A program made the translations under genes and the position numbers. The notes beneath the pieces are model-generated. The model had not been told where the DNA came from. It was given only the letters and a program-made list of their open reading frames with translations, and searched no databases. DNA of 64,000 bases from Antarcticimicrobium sediminis (GTDB lineage Bacteria; Pseudomonadota; Alphaproteobacteria; Rhodobacterales; Rhodobacteraceae). This document shows positions 1-8,928 of the stretch, in pieces. Location of the stretch: contig NZ_SMFP01000002.1 of NCBI RefSeq assembly GCF_004348975.1, forward strand, positions 1 to 64,000, written 5' to 3'. Numbering within the stretch: position 1 is the stretch's first letter; every line of letters begins with the position of its first letter.

Positions 1-119
1 CCAACATCCCACACTGTGCTCCCCGATAGCCTCGGGGGCATTATCCACATCAGTGTAAGGGGGTCATTTTTGGACGCCGATCACCCCGCTACGGGGTCAA
101 TTTTGCATGCCTGTTCACA
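1..119. mobile_element. Terminus of an IS21-like insertion sequence (rest lies outside the window)
   Basis: Two imperfect 18-bp direct repeats, GGGTCATTTTTGGACGCC at 61-78 and GGGTCAATTTTGCATGCC at 94-111, lie either side of a perfect hairpin (ACCCCG/CGGGGT, 83-97). On the minus strand the outer edge reads TGTGAACAGGCATGC from 119. Multiple subterminal repeats and a TGT tip are typical of IS21-family ends. Another perfect hairpin (21-37) could be a terminator of the element's gene. The adjoining metallophosphoesterase frame loses its similarity at this edge, so the element probably inserted into that gene. No transposase gene is visible in these 119 bases. Confidence 0.6.
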
Positions 120-435
120 GTTCGACGTTCTTCTTCTGGTGTGCACGGAGGGGCAAACCGTTTTCGGGGTCGCGCGTGTGGAAGTGAATCGCGTTGAGCT
201 CGTGGTTGCCCATGATGGCCTGCGCGCGACCTGCATCCGTAAGCTCGCGCACAATCTGGATGACAGCGCCGTTTTCGGGGCCACGATCGATGAAGTCGCC
301 AAGAAAAACGATTTGCCGGTCAGGTTCCGGGTGCGACCACGTCAGCCCGTTGCGCTGCCAACCGAGATTTTTCAGTGCCACGCGCAGTTTCCCGGCTTGC
401 CCGTGGATATCAGGGATGATGTCGGTAATGCTCAT
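115..435 (-). pseudogene. Metallophosphoesterase, 3' part lost at the IS end
   Basis: The reading frame encodes the first three metal-binding blocks of a calcineurin-like phosphoesterase: DIHG near residue 8, GDFIDRG near 44 and GNHE near 76. This resembles the PrpE / bis(5'-nucleosyl)-tetraphosphatase group, whose members are usually well over 200 residues and have further C-terminal His motifs. Here the frame stops after about 106 residues, just where the IS21-like end begins, so the later metal ligands are missing and the product is probably inactive. The start at 435 (MSITDIIPDIHG) fits the family better than an ATG at 471. It lies 82 bp downstream of the helicase gene on the same strand and may once have been part of that transcript. 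Confidence 0.7.
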
Positions 436-517
436 AGGGACGGGGTCTCTTTCTGGCAAACGGAACAGCAAGACACTGGATAGGTCGAATATGGTGGGTG
501 CCTTGATTTTCTACGGT

Positions 518-3500
518 TCATTTTGTTCCGACTCCACTTAAAATCTCCAGTTGAGCCCGATCAATCCAGTGCACCGCCACATCTGGCGGCGACGATTTTT
601 CTTGTTTCGCAAGCAGGCCCCTGTAGGCTGCCAACTGTGACAGATAGTTTGAAAAACTGCCCGAACCGCTCTTGTGGTCAAGGATCAGCCGCTTCCCTGG
701 CCCCGTCGCCAGTAGGTCGATGAGCCCGTTGAATTCTGCACCTGACGCATCACGCTTCTGGATCGGCACTTCACATTCGATTTGCGTGTAACCCTCGGCG
801 GTCAACCAAGCATTCAACGCACCAGCCTGGGCCTGCAGCACATCCAGCATAGCCTCGTCGAGCCCCGTTGCCGCAGACAGGCGTGGTCGCAGATCTGGCC
901 GCATCAACAGAACACGCAGCGCCTTGTGCAGCGCTGTCCCTCTTTCGCTGGCCGTGGCCGCAAGGGTTACAGATTGCGGCGGAACGTCCAACGTCACAAC
1001 ACGCGTCTCAACTTCCTGCTGCGCCTCTGGCACGATCAACGATGGGCGGACACGCCAAGGCGTCTGTGTGCTCTCGATTGTCGGTCGCAGTTCACCAAAC
1101 GCCACCCTGTCCGGAACCTCAGCGGGCCTCGCAAGTTCCGGCACGTCCGGTGCCTCGGCGCTGCAGATCAATGTGCGCGCCGGGAAACTGACGCCGCCCA
1201 ACTTCAGACAGCCGGCCTCTGGCTCCATGTCGGCCTCGAGGACAAGCATTTCGGCGTGGTTCGCAGGCCCGTCGCTTTCACCGAGTTTCTTCAGTGCGAA
1301 ATCCGGCCACTCAAGGATCAGTCGATCTCGCCCGCGGGTCAGGGCAACATAGAGAAGCCGCCGCGCATCCGCTTCCGATGCGGCCCGGCGATCAGCGATG
1401 AAGATCTCTTTCTTTTCCTTGATGGGCAGGTCGGGCGTCCAAATCAAATGGGCCCGCTCAAGGATCGCACCGAGATCGCTGAAATCCGTAAACTCCGCGC
1501 GCAAGCTACCCGGCTTCTCGCCGATTTTTTTGTCGAGGCCGACAACCACGGTGATCGGCCATTCCCGACCTTTGGAGGCGTGCCATGTGACGATCTCGAC
1601 CCCCTGGCCCTGGCTCTGCCCCGGATCTGGGTGGCGGTCGAAATCGCGCTCATCGCGGCGTGCCTCGAGCCATCCCAGAAAAACCTGCGCGCTTGCCCCG
1701 TGGAACCCCGCCGCCGCCTTGAAGTCTCGATGCGCAGCCACGAACTCGCTGACTTCCGATTGCAGCCGCATCAGATCGGCATGGGCCTGCGCCGCTTCCG
1801 GCAGGTGCGCAGCCCAGTCGAGGATGCCCCCTGCGTCGAGCACCCGCAGCAGCAGGGTTTCGAGCGGCATGGCAGGAGCGTTCCGGGCGACATCCCGCAA
1901 GGCGCCGAGTTCGGCACAGGTCTCCAGTTCGCCGTCCGCAAGCATCGTCATCGCCTGCAGAAGAGGCATCGTGACGGGACCAAGGGTCAGCAGCGCCAGA
2001 GCGGCATGGCGATCCGTCGGGTCCACCGCGAAGGCCAGCGCATTGCGCGCCGCCATGACGGCCGGTGACTCCAACCAGCCCGGCGCGTTGATGCGAACGG
2101 GCACGCCTTGGCGTTCGAGCGCGCTGGCATATCGCGCGGCCATGGAATGGGTCGGCGAGAGAATGGCAATATCGCGCGGCTCGACCGGGCGGAACGAGGG
2201 AGCTTTGGGATCGCCGTCCCGCTCTACGATCGGGCCGCCCTGTTCGAGTATGTCGGCTACACGCGCCGCCACATGCTCCTCGGGGCGTGATTTCTTCGAA
2301 CGGCGCCCTTCAGAGATTCTCAGGATCTCGGCAAAGGTTTGTCCCGTCTCAGGCCGCTGCGGTTCGAGCGGTACATAGGTTTCCCCAAAAAGGCCTGCCG
2401 AGATGGCGTTCACCATCTGCATCAAGCGCGGATCGGATCGCCAGTTCCCGGTCAAAGGCGAGGCTGCCTCGGGGTTCTGTTTCTCGAGCGCCTCGCTGAG
2501 CCGCGGGTCAGCCCCCTGGAAACTCATAATGGATTGTTTGGTGTCGCCCACGATCAGGACGCGCTTTGCGGATTGCGCGATCCGCCACAGCAGCGCGAAC
2601 TGTACCGGGTTCGTGTCCTGGAATTCGTCGATGATGACACAATCCACCTCGGCGAGGAGCGCCTCGAGAATTTCGGGGCGCTTGCGCAGCAGCCGCTCCG
2701 CGTCGCAGATCATGTCCGCGTAATCGATGACGCCCACCTCGCGCTTCATCTCGGCGTATTTCGACATCACTTCCTGTGCGCCGTGAACCAGGGCCGTGAG
2801 ATGCGCGCAGGCGTCGTCCAATGGCCCTGGATGGACCGCGATATCAGAGGCCGCCGCGATGACGCCATCGGAAAGCGCGTCGTAGCCTTCCGGGGTGGGC
2901 GCGCCCCGTTTCGATTGGCGCAACTCGCCTAGCGACTTCCACAGCCCCCAATCGCGGCGCAACTCCCCGGGCCGCAAGGCTCGTTTCAGCGACTTGAAGT
3001 CCTTGGCGAAGGCTTTGCGCGCGGCATCCGACGTGGCATGGGCAGTCAGGTCATTCGGAAAGGCCGCCAGCAAGGCCTCGATCGCTGCTGTCAGACGCGC
3101 ATCCAAAGGCGTGGCATCGCCCACGACCGGGCCATAAAGGTCGCGCAGGCGCGTCACGGCCGCATCAGCCAGCTTGGGATCGTCGCCGCTGTCGCCAAGT
3201 CCTCTCAGAAGATCGATCGTCGTGAGAATCCTGCTGCGAAAACTGTCTTCCTGGCTGGCGCTCGAGAAAAAGCTCGACCGGTAGCCAAAGCGCGGCAGGT
3301 CTGCTTTCACGGTATCCAGAGACGCGGCATGCGCCATTGCCTGACGGATAAGCAGGTCGCGCTCAGCCTCGGCCAGCGCGCGCGGCTGCGGAGAAGCCCC
3401 TGCGGCAAAGGCATGTTCTGACAAAATGCGCAGCCCCAACCCGTGGATGGTCGAGACATAGGCCTGTTCGACAGCCAGCGCGGCTTCGACCATGCCCTCT

Positions 3501-3682
3501 ACCAAGAGGCTCGACCTGATCCGACCACGCAATTCGGCGGCCGCAGCTTCTGTGAAGGTCACGGCCAGAATGCGTTCGGGACCCACAAGCCCTTCCTTGA
3601 CCCATTTGGTCAGGTCGGATTTGATCCGAAATGTTTTCCCCGAGCCGGCCCCCGCAGGAACGATCGTCAACCTCTCAGCCAT
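518..3682 (-). CDS. AddA-like UvrD/Rep helicase with C-terminal PD-(D/E)XK nuclease
   Basis: This 1054-residue protein has all superfamily 1A helicase motifs: Walker A AGAGSGKT at residues 9-17, DEFQD (motif II) near 349, VGDTKQSI (III) near 374, WHASKGREW (V) near 694 and YVALTRGRDR (VI) near 776. A RecB-type nuclease follows at about 980-1020, with GLIDLL, LILDHKSG and QLAAYR. The layout is that of AddA, the motor-nuclease of the AddAB double-strand-break complex, but somewhat shorter than usual AddA. The start overlaps the end of the upstream AddB-like gene by 8 bp, so the two are translationally coupled and presumably form a complex that unwinds and cuts DNA. The setting among IS remnants and the ADP-ribosylglycohydrolase partner suggest an accessory or defence role rather than housekeeping AddA; that is inference. 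Confidence 0.85.
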   Translation of the reverse strand: MAERLTIVPAGAGSGKTFRIKSDLTKWVKEGLVGPERILAVTFTEAAAAELRGRIRSSLLVEGMVEAALAVEQAYVSTIHGLGLRILSEHAFAAGASPQPRALAEAERDLLIRQAMAHAASLDTVKADLPRFGYRSSFFSSASQEDSFRSRILTTIDLLRGLGDSGDDPKLADAAVTRLRDLYGPVVGDATPLDARLTAAIEALLAAFPNDLTAHATSDAARKAFAKDFKSLKRALRPGELRRDWGLWKSLGELRQSKRGAPTPEGYDALSDGVIAAASDIAVHPGPLDDACAHLTALVHGAQEVMSKYAEMKREVGVIDYADMICDAERLLRKRPEILEALLAEVDCVIIDEFQDTNPVQFALLWRIAQSAKRVLIVGDTKQSIMSFQGADPRLSEALEKQNPEAASPLTGNWRSDPRLMQMVNAISAGLFGETYVPLEPQRPETGQTFAEILRISEGRRSKKSRPEEHVAARVADILEQGGPIVERDGDPKAPSFRPVEPRDIAILSPTHSMAARYASALERQGVPVRINAPGWLESPAVMAARNALAFAVDPTDRHAALALLTLGPVTMPLLQAMTMLADGELETCAELGALRDVARNAPAMPLETLLLRVLDAGGILDWAAHLPEAAQAHADLMRLQSEVSEFVAAHRDFKAAAGFHGASAQVFLGWLEARRDERDFDRHPDPGQSQGQGVEIVTWHASKGREWPITVVVGLDKKIGEKPGSLRAEFTDFSDLGAILERAHLIWTPDLPIKEKKEIFIADRRAASEADARRLLYVALTRGRDRLILEWPDFALKKLGESDGPANHAEMLVLEADMEPEAGCLKLGGVSFPARTLICSAEAPDVPELARPAEVPDRVAFGELRPTIESTQTPWRVRPSLIVPEAQQEVETRVVTLDVPPQSVTLAATASERGTALHKALRVLLMRPDLRPRLSAATGLDEAMLDVLQAQAGALNAWLTAEGYTQIECEVPIQKRDASGAEFNGLIDLLATGPGKRLILDHKSGSGSFSNYLSQLAAYRGLLAKQEKSSPPDVAVHWIDRAQLEILSGVGTK

Positions 3683-6413
3683 TTATGCCCTCCATGCTGT
3701 CGGTTGTCTCGGTGCCCGGCATCATGAAGCGCGACACGAGAGGCGAGGCGTCTAGCGCATAGGGCGCCAAGTTGGCCGTTTTCTCGAAGAAGCTTCGATC
3801 CCCCTCGCTATTCAGCCGGATTACACCGGAGCCCACCTCGGCAAGCCGGGTGATCAGTAGGCCCATCGCGCTCGCCGAGATCTCGCCGGTCATCACCGTG
3901 ACCACGCCATCGGGTGGCTCGAGCCCCTCAAGGAGAACCCCCTGATCATTGATAAGATGGTAGGCGACCCCGATCTTTGGGCTCCCTGCCAAGGCGGCTT
4001 CGAGCACTTCACCGGTTTTTTCCGGCCGCATGAGCATCGCACGGTAGAGGCCAAGCTGCAGATCCCAACCTGCTTCGAGGCGCGCCCGACGTTTTGCGGT
4101 ACCGCTTTTCTTGTGATCGACGACCAGCAGGCTGCCATCAGCGATTTGCAACAAACAGTCTGCACGGCCGCGCAACAGGATACCCAGCGCCTCACCCCGG
4201 AGATTGATCTCATTGTCGATCACTCGGGCACCCAGCCCTTCGAGGGTGTCGCGCCAGACATGGGCTGCATTGCGGATATCGCGCTGAAGACCCTCCCGTT
4301 CGACAGCCCAGATCGAGCGCTGCAGGAAAGGCGCATATTTGCGGATGGCCAAGGTCAGCAACTCCGGCACGGCTTCTTCGATCTGGTCATGATCTGGAAG
4401 GGGCGCATCCTTCGGGAACAGAAACTCCAGCACGTCATGAGTGATCGTCCCCGATACCATGACGTTGAGCCCGTCGGGGGCCCATGTCACCGGTTCTGCC
4501 CTGAACTCTGACAGGCTCCAGGCCAGCGGGCTGACCAGAAGCGTCTCCAAGCGGCTTGGAGACTGAGGCCGCATGCGTCCATCATCAGCGAGACGCCGCC
4601 GCAGCAGATCACGACCCAAGCGCAACAGGCCATCTTTCGGCAAGGCGCTGGTCTGCGGCTCTGTCGTCGTCTGGAGGATACTGTGCGCGAAGGGCCAACG
4701 CGCTCGCGGGATCGAGCGCAGATCATGGATCAGGGCCTCGGCGTCTTCGGTGCGCTTCTGCCCGTTTCCGACCGTGCGCGCCACGAGCGACAGTGCGGCG
4801 GCGGCAGGCTGGCGGCCGCCATTCGGGGCAAAGACGGGGCGCAGAAGGGTCAACGACTCCGAGGCACTTAGAAATTGACGTCGCAGTTTCTCGAGGTGCC
4901 GCGCCAAGGTATCGCCACGCGTTTCGATCTGCAGGCCTGTCTTTTCCCGCAGGAGACGCAGTTCACCATCGAGAAATAGTGGAGAGGCCGAAACGGAGCG
5001 GGGCCAGCGATTGCCACTCATCCCCATGGCGATGAGATGCCGCGCTGGGCGCCAGGGCACGGCCCCTTCCGTAAAGACACTCACGCCCTCGACGAAGGCC
5101 TCGGACGGTGTAGGCTTGGGCGTCGTTGGTGTGGCCAAGCGAAATAGCGGTGTCCAGTCTAACGCATTGCTTTGCGACAGGACAGCGCGCAACGCCGCAA
5201 GCTTCGAGTGGAAGGCGGCGACGTCCTCGCGATGTTCGGATGCCTTTGTTAGGAGCTGTGCGGCTTGCTCCAAAGCCTGCAGGATGCCAGCTGGCGTCTG
5301 GGCGACAGGGTTACGCACCAGCGCATAGAAGCGCTGGGCACGGCCCGTCAGCGATCTGGCTGCGAAGGGTTCGAACCGGCCTTGCATGATCTCCCGGGAT
5401 AATTGGAGCCCCGTTTCCGCAGGCCATGGCATTAACGGCGAGATGTAGAGACTGGTCAGCGCCATGGCCGGCGCTGGCGCCTGCAAGCACAGAAGAAGGT
5501 GGAGAAGCGTTTCTCCTGCGATGTCGCGCCGCGCAGGCTGGTCAGGAAGCCCGGAAATCGGAACACCTGCGTCATCGAACGCCCGTCGAAGGTGCGCGAA
5601 ATACCCCACTTCGTCCGGCACCAACAATCCGATGTCGGCGGGCGATACGCCTTGGTCGATCAATCGCTGCGTACGCGCGGCCGCAAAATCGGCCTCTTCC
5701 GCCTCATCGCGGAGCGCGAAGAACGCAAGCGTTTCGTCGAGCGGCCCTGAAGGAATGGTCGCCCCGGTCAAACCTTGCTGCGCGCGCCACAAGCTCGTGC
5801 CCTCGGGCGCACCGGCCAGCAGCGGCGCACGCCGCGCCGCCCACTCTTTGCGAAAAGCCTCATCGGCAAGCCCGTGATGAGCAAGCAAATGCGCATGGAG
5901 GCGCCGTTCGATCGGCGTGGCAAAGCTGCAAAGATCGGCGGCCACCAAGGGTAATTGCTCGAGCGCATCTGCGGCAGTACAGCTCAGCACATGGGTATAA
6001 ACCTGCAGGTTCTCCGCGAGCGCCGCCGGGGCTTGACGCCAGAGGTCGCAGAGCGCCGCGAGGTGCCTGTAAAGGCGAGTGTCAGGGTCAAGGCAGGCAA
6101 GATCGATCTCGTCCGGGCGCAGACCAGAGGTCGCCAGCGTCACGCTCCGCAGCGCCGCTGACACGGCCGCGGCTGTTTCAACCGGTGCCACTTCCATGCT
6201 GGCAGACCAAGGAAACGCCTCGTCTGCCAAGACAGCGTTCAAGTTAATGGTTTGTGGGCGGGGGGCCAGATAGGTCTCGGCAAGCAGGTCGGATGTGATC
6301 GTCCGGAAGGCGCCGGTCCCGGCATAGACAGTCACCAAAGGCTCAAGACCAATCATCCGCTCCTCCTCGTCCTCATAGGTATCGACCCACATCTGCTCGT
6401 TCTTGCCTCGCAT
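3675..6413 (-). CDS. AddB-like PD-(D/E)XK nuclease family protein
   Basis: The 912-residue product resembles AddB/RexB. The N-terminus keeps the shape of a helicase P-loop (YAGTGAFRTI near residue 31) but lacks the GKT signature, so ATP binding is unlikely. The C-terminal nuclease has VVDHKKSG near residue 762 and QLGLYR near 785. Canonical AddB proteins carry an iron-sulphur cluster whose last three Cys follow the nuclease motifs; the corresponding stretch here (about 878-897) has no Cys. It is probably the structural/nuclease partner of the helicase encoded directly downstream, whose start it overlaps. About 190 bp separate its start from the divergent phosphatase-glycohydrolase gene, so both directions may share one control region. 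Confidence 0.8.
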   Translation of the reverse strand: MRGKNEQMWVDTYEDEEERMIGLEPLVTVYAGTGAFRTITSDLLAETYLAPRPQTINLNAVLADEAFPWSASMEVAPVETAAAVSAALRSVTLATSGLRPDEIDLACLDPDTRLYRHLAALCDLWRQAPAALAENLQVYTHVLSCTAADALEQLPLVAADLCSFATPIERRLHAHLLAHHGLADEAFRKEWAARRAPLLAGAPEGTSLWRAQQGLTGATIPSGPLDETLAFFALRDEAEEADFAAARTQRLIDQGVSPADIGLLVPDEVGYFAHLRRAFDDAGVPISGLPDQPARRDIAGETLLHLLLCLQAPAPAMALTSLYISPLMPWPAETGLQLSREIMQGRFEPFAARSLTGRAQRFYALVRNPVAQTPAGILQALEQAAQLLTKASEHREDVAAFHSKLAALRAVLSQSNALDWTPLFRLATPTTPKPTPSEAFVEGVSVFTEGAVPWRPARHLIAMGMSGNRWPRSVSASPLFLDGELRLLREKTGLQIETRGDTLARHLEKLRRQFLSASESLTLLRPVFAPNGGRQPAAAALSLVARTVGNGQKRTEDAEALIHDLRSIPRARWPFAHSILQTTTEPQTSALPKDGLLRLGRDLLRRRLADDGRMRPQSPSRLETLLVSPLAWSLSEFRAEPVTWAPDGLNVMVSGTITHDVLEFLFPKDAPLPDHDQIEEAVPELLTLAIRKYAPFLQRSIWAVEREGLQRDIRNAAHVWRDTLEGLGARVIDNEINLRGEALGILLRGRADCLLQIADGSLLVVDHKKSGTAKRRARLEAGWDLQLGLYRAMLMRPEKTGEVLEAALAGSPKIGVAYHLINDQGVLLEGLEPPDGVVTVMTGEISASAMGLLITRLAEVGSGVIRLNSEGDRSFFEKTANLAPYALDASPLVSRFMMPGTETTDSMEGING

Positions 6414-6605
6414 GGAGCGGCGCGTTCAAGCCAAGGCCTCAGGCGGAGCAACGAATCGAGACGATACGTGGTCCTCTAACCCCTGTTCAGGAAAAGTCTT
6501 TCTGGAATGGCCGCAAGTTTCAACCCACCCCTCTGCTCGGTACGTCCGGAAATGACGCGTCCACGATGTAGTCTCAAAACGAATCGAGACGAGAAGGAGA
6601 TGCAA

Positions 6606-8174
6606 TTGGTTCGAACGAGTATTTCCCACCCCCTGCGCATTGATGAACTGTCCCTCGGGAATGGACGTTTGGGCATCACCTTTTGCCCGGGCAAGAAAGG
6701 TGACAGCGTCTTTGGTGCCGCTTGGGATCGCGATCTCGATCACGATATGGCGGCCATCAAAAGTTGGGGTGCGGATGCGGTCTTGACCCTGATCGAGGAC
6801 CATGAATTCGACTTGCTCGGTGTGCCGCGACTTGGCGATGCCGTGAAAGCCTGTGGCATCGACTGGGTCTACTTCCCTGTCCGGGATCTGGATGTTCCCA
6901 CCTCGGCAGCCATGGATGGCTGGAGGGCGCTGTCGCCGAGACTGCACAAGATTCTCGAAGGCGGAGGGCGCATCGTCGTCCATTGCCGCGGTGGCCTTGG
7001 ACGCGCCGGAACGATTGCTGCATTGCTGTTGACCGAACGCGGTTGCTCGGCCCCGCAAGCCATCTGCGATGTGCGTGCCGTGCGCCCCGGAGCGATCGAA
7101 ACTGGCGAACAGGAGCGCTGGCTGACCCGTCGCGCGCGGCACTACGGCCTTCCCGGAATTCGGCTACATGCAAGCCTGCTCGGTGGCGCGTTGGGCGACA
7201 GTCTGGGCGCTGAAATCGAGTTTCTGTCACGCGACGCGATCCAGAGACGATACCCGGAAGGATTGACGGAGTTGCCGCCGCACCAAGGATTGCGCGGTGC
7301 TATTACCGATGACACCCAGATGACCCTGTTTACCGCAGAAGGGATCATCCGCGCCCATGTTCGCGGTGCGCTCAAAGGCATCTGCCACCCGCCCTCTGTG
7401 GTGCACCACGCCCTTTTGCGCTGGTATCGTACGCAAGGCGGCAAGCCCCGTGTTGCGACGGATGACATAGGCCTGATCACGGATCGGCGGCTCTGGGTCC
7501 GGCGCGCGCCTGGAATGACCTGCCTGTCAGCCCTCTCCGAAAGCCAGCACTTCGGGACGCCTGCACAGAATGGCAGCAAGGGCTGCGGCACGATCATGCG
7601 CGTGGCCCCGGTGGCTTTGATGGTGCCTCGCGAACAGGTCCGCCCCTTGGCGATCGAGATGTCGGCCCTGACACATGGACACCCAACCGGGCAACTGGCC
7701 GCCGCAGCATGGGCCGAGATGCTCGCCGACGTGGCCGGTGGATCGAGACTTGAGGAAACCGCAAAAACGATTGCCGCGCAATACGAACGTCTCGATGGCG
7801 GTCAGGAAACCGCCCATGCAATTCGCAAGGCGCTCGATGCACCGCGTGACGGGACGCCCGAGACGGTCGAGTCACTTGGTGGCGGCTGGACTGCCGAAGA
7901 GGCTCTTTCGATCGCGCTCTATGCTTGCGTCGCGGGCAAATCCTTCGACGACGCGCTCCAGATCGCCGTGCTGCATGGCGGAGACAGCGACTCGACCGGC
8001 GCGATCGCGGGCAACATGCTTGGGCTGATAGATCCCGCAGCGGTTCTGCAACATCGCTGGGCATCTGCGATCCAGGGGGCCGACATTATGGCTCGATTGG
8101 TACATGATTACTTGCTTTTGAAAAATGAAAACGAGGGCGCGGAACTGCTGGTCGGCGCTTATCCGGGGGTATGA
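6606..8174 (+). CDS. Dual-specificity phosphatase fused to ADP-ribosylglycohydrolase
   Basis: Two enzymes are joined in one chain of about 522 residues. The first 150 residues form a CDKN3/dual-specificity-type phosphatase with the active-site loop HCRGGLGRAG (CX5R) at 126-135. From about residue 178 an ADP-ribosylglycohydrolase (DraG/ARH) domain follows, with GGALGDSLGAE, the metal-binding TDDT near 234, GHPTGQLAA and HGGDSDS at 457-463, so all metal ligands are present. I prefer a TTG start at 6606: AAGGAG at 6594-6599 is six bases upstream. ATG at 6600 has the same Shine-Dalgarno with no spacing, and ATG at 6507 would add an unlike leader. The domains imply removal of ADP-ribose and of phosphate from a shared substrate, which may be protein, nucleic acid or a metabolite. 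Confidence 0.85.
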   Translation: MVRTSISHPLRIDELSLGNGRLGITFCPGKKGDSVFGAAWDRDLDHDMAAIKSWGADAVLTLIEDHEFDLLGVPRLGDAVKACGIDWVYFPVRDLDVPTSAAMDGWRALSPRLHKILEGGGRIVVHCRGGLGRAGTIAALLLTERGCSAPQAICDVRAVRPGAIETGEQERWLTRRARHYGLPGIRLHASLLGGALGDSLGAEIEFLSRDAIQRRYPEGLTELPPHQGLRGAITDDTQMTLFTAEGIIRAHVRGALKGICHPPSVVHHALLRWYRTQGGKPRVATDDIGLITDRRLWVRRAPGMTCLSALSESQHFGTPAQNGSKGCGTIMRVAPVALMVPREQVRPLAIEMSALTHGHPTGQLAAAAWAEMLADVAGGSRLEETAKTIAAQYERLDGGQETAHAIRKALDAPRDGTPETVESLGGGWTAEEALSIALYACVAGKSFDDALQIAVLHGGDSDSTGAIAGNMLGLIDPAAVLQHRWASAIQGADIMARLVHDYLLLKNENEGAELLVGAYPGV

Positions 8175-8506
8175 AAAAAATGCAAAATCGTGATGAACAT
8201 GGCTGCAAGGTGCAGCCCGCCACTGAAGCCACGCAACAGGCGCTGCGGCCCCCTATCTCTCTGGATCGGGAAATCGACGCAATGCTTGTTTCCGATGCCT
8301 ATCTCTTTCGCGGCAAGGATCGCAATGCGCTGGAGGTATTGGCTTTCCGGGTGCTGGGTGAGCTTCTCAGGATGAACCCATTGGGCTCCAATGAGGCGTC
8401 CTTCATGTCACAGATCAGCAGGCTCGTACCGGGTAAAACCGATATCGAATATCAGGCGATTTATCAGCGGGCACTTGATGAATGGACGGAGGCATATGGC
8501 TATTGA
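8171..8506 (+). CDS. Unknown 111-residue protein coupled to the phosphatase-glycohydrolase
   Basis: The start codon overlaps the preceding stop (ATGA), so translation is coupled and a functional link is likely. The protein is predicted soluble, with a mostly helical second half and no signal peptide, membrane span or Cys pair; the only Cys is near residue 12. I do not recognise a family. Its last codons lie just before the IS66 remnant, so the natural C-terminus could have been altered by the insertion, but the reading frame looks intact. It could be a partner, regulator or immunity-type subunit of the island; none of these is shown by sequence. Confidence 0.6.
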   Translation: MKKMQNRDEHGCKVQPATEATQQALRPPISLDREIDAMLVSDAYLFRGKDRNALEVLAFRVLGELLRMNPLGSNEASFMSQISRLVPGKTDIEYQAIYQRALDEWTEAYGY

Positions 8507-8539
8507 CGCGCGCCTTGTCTCTCCACAAACAGCACAATC

Positions 8540-8900
8540 AGACACCCACCATCGCACCCGTGTCGCGAGAAAATCGCCCCTGGGCGAGGCCCTGAAATAC
8601 ATCGCCAAATACTGGGACGGCCTCTGCCTGTTCCTGACCGATAGTCGGATTGAGCTCGACAACAACACCGTCGAGCGAACCATCCGCCCCATAGCATTGA
8701 ACCGGAAGAACGCCCTCTTCGCCGGCCACGATGCCGGGGCGGAGAACTGGGCTGCCATCGCCTCGCTGATCGAGACCTGCAAGCTAAACTCCTTCGAGCC
8801 CCACGCCTGGTTGGCCGCGACCCTCAGCGCCATCGCGACCGGCCACATGCAAAGCCGGGTCGAAGAACGGCTGCCCTGGAACTACCCCTGCAAGGTGTGA
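8540..8900 (+). pseudogene. IS66-family transposase (TnpC), C-terminal remnant
   Basis: The frame ending at 8900 carries the end of an IS66 transposase: the catalytic-Glu block NNTVERTIRPIALNRKNALF, then GHDAGAENWA, SLIETCK and the closing LLPW-like ending LPWNYP. A complete IS66 TnpC is about 500 residues, so only the last 120 or so remain and the catalytic Asp residues are gone. Similarity starts near 8540-8560; the upstream part of the frame belongs to the 111-aa gene in another phase. No tnpA or tnpB partner is present. Confidence 0.8.
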
Positions 8901-8928
8901 TCGGAACACCGGTTACGGTAATCCGGAA

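Noticed and set aside
782-2068. Long open frame opposite the AddA-like gene
   Set aside because: High GC antisense frame, no recognisable motifs, fully inside a well-supported gene.
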